Origin: Chondrus crispus
Lineage: Eukaryota; Rhodophyta; Florideophyceae; Gigartinales; Gigartinaceae
Direction of reading: 5' to 3'
Length of the DNA stretch: 34,623 bases
Assembly (NCBI RefSeq): GCF_000350225.1
Contig: NW_005178978.1
Coordinates: 199,064-233,686, forward strand
Under the pieces are notes generated by a model. It had not been told where the DNA came from, searched no databases, and saw only the letters and a program-made list of their open reading frames with translations. How positions within the stretch are numbered: position 1 is the stretch's first letter; each line of letters starts with the position of its first letter. Of this stretch, positions 27,495-34,623 are shown one piece after another. Position numbers and translations under genes: made by a program.

Positions 27495-28536
27495 TGTAGT
27501 GCAATACGCACCTGAAAAGGGGGGTGAAAAGAAAGGAAAATATTTGGATATGAAAAGTAGTCCGGGTTGGGGGACACACGTGTGAATAATTGCACAGTTT
27601 TAATTTTTAATTATTTTATTTTATTTAGTTAATTAGTTGGCATTAATTTTGCTGACACTAGATTAGATCTAGGATCTAGCGCCGCGAGCTACTGTAGTGG
27701 CTCCGGCGGGGCGATATATACCTTAGCCCTCTGACCACCAAGTCAGTAAAGGTAACCCGAGTTGCCAGAGTTGAATGTCGCCTTGGTCGAAGTCCGTCTC
27801 TACCAAGACGCTCCCTTTTACCTAAGCCTACGGCGTCCTTTGCGCTCGGGGGTTCCCTTTTCTTTTTCCTTTATTTCCCTATTCTTTCCTATCTCTACCT
27901 CTATTTTTCCCTTAATTGTGTTGGTTCCACTGGAGTTGGTTGCGACCGATCCGGCGTAGGTGTTTTAGCCATCCGGCAATACGTTGTGTAGCGCTGCTAT
28001 TGTTTCAAGTTCCGTCGGAAGGCTGTTGCAACGACGCCTCCGTCGAAGGTCTTACTGTATAAGACAGAGTTGGTACCACCTACCGCGATTGCGATCGAGC
28101 TGGTGAGGGTGTTTTTAGCCATCGGGCAACACGTCGATAGTAGCGCTGCTACACGGTTACGATCCCGTCGGGTAGTGCTGAACAAGCCCCCGTCGAAGAC
28201 CTTGAATTATACACAAGGTGCTGAAGACGGTCGTCGAGCATTGGCCTTACTACCCAGTGAACCGCGGTTACATTCTCGTAGACAAGCCCAACCCGCACTC
28301 GCCCAGCACTCAAGTCTTCACAAGTCTCTACCACCATTATCCTCCCGGGCCGGGCATCTTTCCTTACCCCCCCGTCGGAGTTGAGCTACCGTGGGCCGCA
28401 AGCCCACACAAGGGAAAGGGAGTCTCGAACGCTCCGTAGCGCGTGCCATCGGCAGTGGTTTTTGCTGTTGTTGTTTTTCTTCTTTTTGTTTGACCGTCGG
28501 ACTGCGTTCGCGGCCTGCCAGGCACATTGCACTACA
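27495..28536 (+). repeat. 3' LTR of element B (1042 bp)
   Basis: It starts TGTAGTGCAAT and ends ATTGCACTACA (28526-28536), again a perfect 11-bp terminal inverted repeat. The TATA box is at 27715-27720. The first 200 bp are nearly the same as in the LTR of element A, the middle is diverged, and the right part is the type found in the partial LTR at 14139-14551. Confidence 0.92.
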
Positions 28537-28704
28537 CGCGGTTCGTTGGGTTGTAAGGCCAATGCTCGACGACCGTCTTCAGCACCTTGTGTATAATTCA
28601 AGGTCTTCGGCGGGGGCTTGTTCAGCACTACCCGACGGGATCGTAACCGTGTAGCAACGCTACTATCGACGTGTTGCCCGATGGCTAAGAACATCCTCAC
28701 CAGC
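28537..28704 (-). repeat. Inverted fragment of a related LTR, abutting element B
   Basis: This 168-bp stretch is the reverse complement of LTR positions 28099-28266, about 95% identical by eye. It starts exactly at the end of the 3' LTR of element B and stops abruptly at 28704. The differences show it derives from another copy, not from a simple fold-back of this LTR. It is probably what remains of an older, oppositely oriented LTR into which element B inserted. Confidence 0.88.
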
Positions 28705-29200
28705 CCCTAGCAGATTTTATATAAATGAATGGTGGGTGGATGATCGATGAATGTTCCATGAACTGCCAGGCAAATGGTTTATAAATGGTCACTCATCAGC
28801 CGCAAGGGGGCTCATAGACTTGAAAAAATAAAAGGTCTGTCATCAACCAAATGTGAGTCAATCATGGCTCTTCAAGGACCAATGGCGGACCGTTCAGGAA
28901 CCAATGGTCAATTTTCGGACCTGCAATCTAGGCATCTGGTGGGTCATTCTGAACTCCACGAGATGTCCAATGGCGGGTCGACAAATGTATCTTCTGACAA
29001 TTCCCGCAATGTTGCCTCAGGCGTTTCAGTCGTACTATTTGTCAGATTCTAATTGGTTCCCGCATCGAATTTGAGGTTTTTATTTTTCATATCGCAGGCA
29101 CTCATGGTCTTCACTCTCACGTTGGGATTTGTATCCATTGCCACGAGCCGTCACTTTTGCTCGCCTTCAAAACCCTGCCGCTGTTGTCAAAAAGTACATT
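28705..29200. other. Gene-free stretch between the LTR fragment and the transposase gene
   Basis: Lower in GC than the retroelements. It shows several ATG-rich direct near-repeats (GATGAATG- and CCAATGG-like words) but no convincing gene, terminal inverted repeat or CACTA motif. It includes the 3' untranslated region of the transposase gene. Confidence 0.4.
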
Positions 29201-32200
29201 TTAGCGAACCCCCTGTAAGGTCTTTCTCGATGTACGGTCAAGGAGACAATCTGTAGATCGTTGTGGATCTACGAAGTATGTGCGGAAGCCTCGACGTTTG
29301 TTAGTTGTCTTCATTTCTTTCTGTACGACAAATACGTGCCTAGAAATAACGTCTATTCCTTCAATCGAAGTTGTCGGAAACAGATTCGGGTCATCACGCT
29401 TCAGCCTCGAGAAGACTTGTCCTTGCGAACCCTTACGCAAACCCGATGGGACCCAGCTCCCCATCACCAAGAGAAACTTATCATTTCGGGAGCTCCTGAT
29501 TACTGAGTGCTCGAGGAAACGCACAATTTTTCCGTAAAACACAAGAACTGGAGAATGCTGTGAGCCCCATGATGAGAAGGAGGCAGAAGTCGATGTACCA
29601 TTGTCTAAGAGGAACTCTGCGGCAACATAAAAATTTCTTCGTCTGTTTTCCCCGTCACATTGCCTTTCCACACCAACATATGTTACTCGGGCCTCATCTT
29701 CGAACCGATTTTCAAACGTCATTCTGTTCCAAAGCGTGATATTCTCGTGTTGAGCCACGAGATTTGCAGCAGCACTTTCGTCCAACCCAAGTCGTTGCTC
29801 GTAGAAACGTTCTAGCATTCGTCGCACATCCATCCCACATATTCTGCTGAATTCTGTTACTGTAGAGATTTGCTTAGGGTGACACAGTAGCAAACCCTCA
29901 AAATCGGGTATGTTGGACCTTGCCATCATGGCGCTTGAAGGTAAATGCCTTTCACGATTCAGGATGCCACTTCTTTTGGGGCTTCTTTCGGGGCTTGTTA
30001 CATATTTCTTGATGCGATGCAACTTGTACGATTCAAGGAACTTCCATGTCTCCAAAACGGACTCCGCAGCTAAATGTTTGGCTGTGAGGCCATGAACCGT
30101 TTCCCCGATGAATCTTTCTATCGGAAATTGTGAAACATTAACAAGAGGTCCTGCATCCAGTACTGAATTTTGCAGATGGAGTAGTAAGTGGATAGTGTAT
30201 TTGCACACATGAAGACGGTCCTCTAGTCCGCCGTAAAAGTAGTCCTCAAAAAACCGAATGAAGCGCTGGGCCAGATCTCCCAAACGCTCAACATCGGTAG
30301 ATGAAAGAACGGGCGCAAAGCATAGGTCCACTAATTCCACAAACGATTGCAACCCGTTTAGGACAACAGTAGGTAGCACGTCATCAAACGCTACGAGCAA
30401 AATGTTGTTGACAAAAAATCTCCACTCCGCCGCTTTGTACATTCTCCTTAGCTTCAATGGTCGTGGACGACGCACCTCGGACGGAACTCCACTTCCGAAC
30501 GAACAAATAAATCTCTCAATTCTTTTCAGTTCAGGTGATGTAATCAATCCTGACGACAGTATAAGGTCCATGAGCTGACTCGGGACGTTCAAAAAGAGTA
30601 AATGCATGACATCAACCGGGCAACTCCTATACATTTGTAGGTGATCCAGCCGGCGAAACAATTCCGAACATCCGTTGATTCCGTGCTCTCTTGATAACCT
30701 CTTTCTCTCCCCAACAGACCCCCTGATACGGGAAGTACGCAATCGTTCAATGTTTTCAATTGCATTCTTGGTATCCTCCAAATCACGCATTGGAAGCTCA
30801 TTGATGTCGTACAGGACTGTTTTTCGCGTGCTATGCATTATGAAGCTCGGGTAATACACATGTCGACTCGAAACATCTGTAGAACTAGTCTGAAGGACCC
30901 CCCTGATGACGCAGTATCGACATGGCACGTAGCTGTTGTGCCCTTTTAGAGAGCACATCTTACTGAGAGCAGGTAGATCTCCTTCGACTAGGAGAGCATG
31001 GCAACGAACCATAACCTCAGTCCCATCCCAAATCTTGCAACGTTTTCCGCTTGCAAGGGATTCCATCTCGTCCAGGAATGGGCTCAGGAATGATATCAAA
31101 TCCGAAGGCTGGTGGGGCCCAGGGATGCAAAGGAGAGGAAGAATGTTCTCAACCGAGACTCGATCAGATGGTGGGAGATTGGCTATGAGGAGAATGAAGG
31201 GCCAGAAGCCGTATGTTGATGACCGATATGGCTGTGCCCCGTCGCCACAAAGAATCAGAAAGATGTCATGCTGAATTGCATCTGCACCACCCAGATTCAT
31301 CATGGTTTCGCGGAATAGACGACCAGAAAATACATCACGGTACTCCTTGTCACCTTGGAAAAGACGAGAGACTTCGTCTCGGTAATATTCAAACATTTGA
31401 GGTCCGAAATGAGGACTTTGCAATCGAGCATTGAGTCGCTCCCACACACCAATATATTCGAACGTTCTAGTTGCAAGGCTGCAATTTTTGGCGTCACATT
31501 TTTCCAGTGTACCGGTTTCATCAATACTGAGGTACTTGTGACCATTAGAGCACATGTAATGTGTTGAGACTGCCAGGTCCTCCATTCGATGGAGGGCTTT
31601 CTTCACGCTTTTCCAATGCTTGTAAGTTGAACTTGCCGGATGTCGCTGAGAGAGCATCTGCAGGAGGTCATCCATGGCGGCATCTGATAGTCTGTGCTTG
31701 AGCCAAATCTGAATCAGGTCACTGTTCACTGATAGAAACAGCTCCAACTTTTGCAGCTCTGGAAGGATTGACGATACATATGCGTCGTGATGACAAAAAT
31801 CGGCACTGGAGATCGCTAATGACGTTTCGCCGGTGGTAGCTGTGCCACTTTCAGAATACTGTGAGTGAAAGACAATTGAAGCAGTATGGCCGTCACTAAA
31901 GGAGTGACATGACGCGTTAGAGGCATGAGTGTAGTACCCCTGACCTTCGCGAGTAGAGACTGAACCTTCACTAACTTTAGCCGAACTGGAAGTCCTGTTT
32001 GCTGACTCCTCACAAACATCTATCTCATCAGAATGTGCCATGTGATGTTGATCCTTGCGACTTCGTTTCCCTGCACGTGCCTGACTTGGAGAGATAGAAA
32101 CTTCTCTCAGACCTGGATTCCACTCCGCCAATGTTCGTGCGCCAAGGTCGGATATGTAGCTTTGGCGTGGCGAAGAAGAATCTCCGGTGTTGATGTGGGT

Positions 32201-32407
32201 ACGCGGAGTGATGGTGTCCTTTTGGTCTGCCCTGAATTCCGTCGGTAATGGCAAGAAAAATAGCGGGTCACCGGTTTTCTCTCTCATAAACTTCTCTGCC
32301 GCACGTTTATGAGCATATGTGGTGCTCCGTGCTCTGGGGACACCCCGGCAATCACAACGGTATACCTGCGGACAAACGAAACGCCGCTTCTGTTGTCGAA
32401 CTGACAT
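29201..32407 (-). CDS. Tnp2-like transposase (EnSpm/CACTA superfamily), intact
   Basis: A 1068-residue uninterrupted protein from the ATG at 32407 to TAA. The order fits Tnp2 transposases: an N-terminal Cys/His segment (residues about 10-40), a C-SNGH...C-x4-C zinc-ribbon-like element (about 290-315), then the catalytic region. Landmarks are LCGDGAQPY with the first acidic residue near residue 387, FWPFILLIANLPP, LCIPGPHQPSDL, ALLVEGDLPALSKM with the second near 475, GHNSYVPCRYC, and CPVDVMHLLFLN with a further Asp near 600. The C-terminal part has FPIERFIGETVHG (about 760). This family excises and inserts DNA by a cut-and-paste DDE/D mechanism in the nucleus. No introns or stops interrupt it, so it is either young or kept by the host. 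I could not find terminal inverted repeats within the window. Confidence 0.85.
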   Translation of the reverse strand: MSVRQQKRRFVCPQVYRCDCRGVPRARSTTYAHKRAAEKFMREKTGDPLFFLPLPTEFRADQKDTITPRTHINTGDSSSPRQSYISDLGARTLAEWNPGLREVSISPSQARAGKRSRKDQHHMAHSDEIDVCEESANRTSSSAKVSEGSVSTREGQGYYTHASNASCHSFSDGHTASIVFHSQYSESGTATTGETSLAISSADFCHHDAYVSSILPELQKLELFLSVNSDLIQIWLKHRLSDAAMDDLLQMLSQRHPASSTYKHWKSVKKALHRMEDLAVSTHYMCSNGHKYLSIDETGTLEKCDAKNCSLATRTFEYIGVWERLNARLQSPHFGPQMFEYYRDEVSRLFQGDKEYRDVFSGRLFRETMMNLGGADAIQHDIFLILCGDGAQPYRSSTYGFWPFILLIANLPPSDRVSVENILPLLCIPGPHQPSDLISFLSPFLDEMESLASGKRCKIWDGTEVMVRCHALLVEGDLPALSKMCSLKGHNSYVPCRYCVIRGVLQTSSTDVSSRHVYYPSFIMHSTRKTVLYDINELPMRDLEDTKNAIENIERLRTSRIRGSVGERKRLSREHGINGCSELFRRLDHLQMYRSCPVDVMHLLFLNVPSQLMDLILSSGLITSPELKRIERFICSFGSGVPSEVRRPRPLKLRRMYKAAEWRFFVNNILLVAFDDVLPTVVLNGLQSFVELVDLCFAPVLSSTDVERLGDLAQRFIRFFEDYFYGGLEDRLHVCKYTIHLLLHLQNSVLDAGPLVNVSQFPIERFIGETVHGLTAKHLAAESVLETWKFLESYKLHRIKKYVTSPERSPKRSGILNRERHLPSSAMMARSNIPDFEGLLLCHPKQISTVTEFSRICGMDVRRMLERFYEQRLGLDESAAANLVAQHENITLWNRMTFENRFEDEARVTYVGVERQCDGENRRRNFYVAAEFLLDNGTSTSASFSSWGSQHSPVLVFYGKIVRFLEHSVIRSSRNDKFLLVMGSWVPSGLRKGSQGQVFSRLKRDDPNLFPTTSIEGIDVISRHVFVVQKEMKTTNKRRGFRTYFVDPQRSTDCLLDRTSRKTLQGVR

Positions 32408-32632
32408 TGGTACTGAGAATTATTCACGAAGCAAATGGGTTGGATATATTCAGCGCAACCTGAGTTCATTGCATTAACATGCACTGCAGTCCAAAGTTTT
32501 GGATCCCGTCGCAATAGATCTTGATCAGTGAAGTTACAGAGAATAAATCGTAATGGTTACCGCTCAAACCAAACGAAATCACATCGAAACGAAACGAAAT
32601 CATAAGCAATACCTATACGCACCAAATTATCG
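32408..32632. promoter_or_regulatory. Shared upstream region of two divergent genes
   Basis: Only 225 bp separate the transposase ATG from the ATG of the plus-strand gene. The region includes two copies of ACGAAATCA (32573-32581 and 32593-32601) within a run of CGAAA words, which could be binding sites. A bidirectional promoter is inferred from the arrangement. Confidence 0.4.
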
Positions 32633-33805
32633 ATGCAATGTCCTGGGAACCCCGCTTGCTTCTGTACCACCTGCTTTCAAAAAGGCATGGAATCCTTAAG
32701 TCGAGATCTGGAGCGCATCAATGACAAGATTGACGGGTTGAGATCTATAAAAAGGGATGTGGAAGAGATCAGAAGGGATGTAGCGTCAATTTGGCAACGC
32801 ATTTCTGAATCTGTTACAGGGCAACACGACTTACAACTTCACAGATCGTCGTCAAATGGTGATACCAGGTCCGGATATGATCAGTACAGCGGGACAGTTG
32901 AAGACCCTCGAAACAATAGAGCTCCCGAAAAATCGTCTTTCATTTCCGTCGGAAGTGTACTGCGTAATGCTATTGACAAACACAATTCGGATGCTCAGGA
33001 ACGTGGAAATACGGTCATTAAGCAGATAGATCGTTCAGCTCAATCCTTCACACGTATAGCAATGAAGACAACCGAGGTCCTCCTCGGTGCCTCATCTGTG
33101 TTTGGACAGCATCTTGGTTTACATACCTTGCAAGAAATCCAGAGCATTCATAGCAATGACTTGAGCAAATTCTTTAAGGAATATAAGGACATATCCAGAA
33201 GACTGGTCAAGACATACCCAGTACTGGGACTTGCATACGGAGGCTGGGCAGTGAGAGAGATCATCCGAGGAAAACTGATCAGCATCAAGGAGAAAACCCG
33301 AAAGGAAAACATATGGTCAGATAATTTTGATGGGTCTACTTTTGATCCCTCCACTTGCGTAGAAGTTGATTCGGATGATCAAACCGCAAGTGATATTGTT
33401 GATGAATGTTGCGCTGTGCACCCTGTGGACGTAATCTGCAATGAATGTGAACAAATTGATGACGTCGAGATTCCGGAACACATTCGTCTTGCCCGGGATG
33501 GAAATTGCAGACAACCAGGCCGATCAAGTGCAAAGAGAGCAAAAAGAGAGACGGTCAGTAGATACAATGCTGATAAACACGGATCAGTCATGAAAAAGAC
33601 GAAAGGGAGGTTAAAATTACGTACAGGCACTTCGAGGCATAGCACCACCCGCCCGATCGTGCGTCAGCGTCGAGAGGTACCGTGGTTGAATTCTGATGAC
33701 GATAACAGTGGAGAAAGGGATAGTGAAAGTAACAGTGATGAGGAAGAGAGCGACCACGAGCTTCTTCCAAACAGAAGGAGATCCACTCGAAATACTCGGC
33801 TTTGA
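32633..33805 (+). CDS. Hypothetical protein with Cys-rich N-terminus and coiled coil (390 aa)
   Basis: No family recognised. The ATG at 32633 is followed at once by a Cys cluster (CPGNPACFCTTC, spacing C-x5-C-x-C-x2-C), which may bind zinc. A strongly predicted coiled coil follows (residues about 20-62, with LERINDKIDGL). The middle (about 100-225) is mixed hydrophobic and polar, with a segment near 190-210 (VLGLAYGGWAVREII) that could form a short amphipathic or membrane-associated helix. The last 120 residues are basic, with nuclear-localisation-like clusters, then an acidic Asp/Glu/Ser run and a basic end (RRRSTRNTRL). It is divergent from the transposase and may be its accessory protein, as CACTA elements often encode a second, DNA-binding product, or a host gene. 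Confidence 0.65.
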   Translation: MQCPGNPACFCTTCFQKGMESLSRDLERINDKIDGLRSIKRDVEEIRRDVASIWQRISESVTGQHDLQLHRSSSNGDTRSGYDQYSGTVEDPRNNRAPEKSSFISVGSVLRNAIDKHNSDAQERGNTVIKQIDRSAQSFTRIAMKTTEVLLGASSVFGQHLGLHTLQEIQSIHSNDLSKFFKEYKDISRRLVKTYPVLGLAYGGWAVREIIRGKLISIKEKTRKENIWSDNFDGSTFDPSTCVEVDSDDQTASDIVDECCAVHPVDVICNECEQIDDVEIPEHIRLARDGNCRQPGRSSAKRAKRETVSRYNADKHGSVMKKTKGRLKLRTGTSRHSTTRPIVRQRREVPWLNSDDDNSGERDSESNSDEEESDHELLPNRRRSTRNTRL

Positions 33806-34623
33806 TATGCAGAGCGCGATTCATGTTAGGTGGGATTCTAGTAAACTTGCGGACGCACTCACATGCTAATCATTGATCTTCATTCTCACTATCATGGCGT
33901 AGTGTGATGATTCATGGGGGGAGCTCAATTTCACTCGCTAAACTGATGGGGGCGGTGACCGTGCCCATGGGATCTCATACCTTCGACGACGTCGACGTCG
34001 CACGGCATGACCTGTACGAAGCAGATGCACATGGCGCCCGGCTTGGCCACATCGGAAAGGGCACCGTCGCTCGCGCGCCGCTTGAATGATCGTGATGAGG
34101 CACGTCGGATCAGGCATTCTTGGGGTAGGGAGCCAAGGGCGGCAGGGAGGGGTAGGGGAAGGAGGGATATCTTCACACGAAGGGATACGCGGGATGCGGC
34201 ACAGCGGGGAAGGTGTGAAGGGTCTTGGTTGGATCAATTGGGGGGCCTTGAAGATACGTGTGTATACTTGGGCAGAGGTGTCACACGTGTGCACCTCGCT
34301 GCTGGGCGGCGCCCTGGTGGAGAGGGACATGCGCGAGGGAGGGCGGGAGAGTTACGGCAGGGCGGGTTGCGGGGAGCTCAGGTGGGAGGAGTGGCGGCTT
34401 TTGGCGCGGTGGCGAATGCAGACATGGCTCCCTCGCAGGGTGTAGATGCTAACTGCGGTGCTTGAAGGTGCAGTTGGCTCTTTTGCTTTTAGGTTACTTT
34501 TGTTCCTCCAGCCTGAAGCGAAAAGTGTTCATTGCTGTGATCCATATTGTTTTTTAGCTGTACATAGAGTAGGATTGGTCAAATGCACGATATTATATAA
34601 TTGGCACCGCCAGTATGACGTGG
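33806..34623. other. Right-hand flank without a confident gene
   Basis: Several overlapping short frames exist on both strands, mostly Arg-, Gly- or Pro-rich from the GC-rich 34000-34440 stretch. The one with the best codon pattern is on the minus strand, about 34089 down to a TGA at 33931, with mostly C or G in third positions and a CICFVQVMPCDVDVVEGM segment. It could be the last exon of a host gene, but there is no homology I recognise. No transposon terminus was identified. Confidence 0.3.

Larger units (their letters stand above)
14139..28536 (+). mobile_element. Element B: second Ty3/gypsy chromovirus, related to A, 5' LTR interrupted
   Basis: It has the same gene order as element A, including the opposite-strand gene between pol and the 3' LTR. 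Gag is intact; pol carries nonsense codons, frameshifts and active-site damage. Its gag and most of pol are close to A, while part of the protease-RT region (about 17540-18560) and everything after about 20810 (chromodomain, spacer, antisense gene, LTR) are clearly more distant. That patchwork points to recombination between two lineages. The missing start of its 5' LTR is expected upstream of the window if A is nested in it. Confidence 0.9.

Noticed and set aside
28711..28810. Possible transposon terminus such as CACTCATCAGCC near 28791
   Set aside because: I found no matching inverted copy on the right side up to 34623.
29910..31567. Plus-strand frames opposite the transposase
   Set aside because: Short, without domains, and the minus-strand frame is a recognised transposase over the whole length.
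33938..34465. Arg/Gly/Pro-rich frames of 119-152 residues at the right end
   Set aside because: Open only because the DNA is GC-rich; frames on both strands overlap, with no motif or codon bias to choose one.

Overview
The window is eukaryotic nuclear DNA dominated by mobile elements. The evidence is two Ty3/gypsy LTR retrotransposons of chromovirus type (integrase followed by a chromodomain), short GT-AG introns, and a Tnp2-type (EnSpm/CACTA) DNA-transposon gene. Nothing in it is bacterial or phage-like. The host cannot be fixed from the sequence; a red alga or another LTR-element-rich protist, alga or fungus would fit, and I hold that only weakly.

Layout. Positions 1-14138 hold element A: 5' LTR (left end outside the window), primer-binding site, gag, pol, a 3.2 kb spacer, a large gene on the opposite strand, polypurine tract, 3' LTR. 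Positions 14139-28536 hold element B, with the same order, but its 5' LTR lacks its first part. The simplest reading is that A inserted into the 5' LTR of B. B is followed at 28537-28704 by an inverted piece of another LTR of the same family, so B itself probably landed in an older LTR. From 28705 to the end there is non-LTR DNA: a 1068-residue Tnp2-like transposase on the minus strand, and a divergent 390-residue gene with a Cys-rich start and a coiled coil. The last 0.8 kb has no confident gene.

How the parts work. The LTR has a TATA box and perfect 11-bp terminal inverted repeats (TGTAGTGCAAT / ATTGCACTACA). Gag is intact in both copies, but its CCHC zinc knuckle lies just after an in-frame UGA, so the full nucleocapsid needs stop-codon readthrough. 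Pol follows in another frame (A) or behind stops (B) with no usable AUG. Pol is broken in both copies: two frameshifts plus a catalytic Asp-to-Glu change in integrase in A; two nonsense codons, three frameshifts, YLND in place of YLDD, and a scrambled integrase zinc finger in B.

The most interesting item is the opposite-strand gene between pol and the 3' LTR (617 aa in A, 783 aa in B). It is uninterrupted in both copies while pol has decayed. The two versions align without gaps over about 300 residues at roughly two-thirds identity, and match no family I recognise. The upstream parts (gag, most of pol) are about 95% alike between A and B, while the chromodomain, spacer, antisense gene and LTR are much more different. 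The 3' half therefore seems to be exchanged as a module. The spacers also carry plus-strand coding-like tracts with frameshifts and at least one canonical intron, possibly remnants of a further gene.
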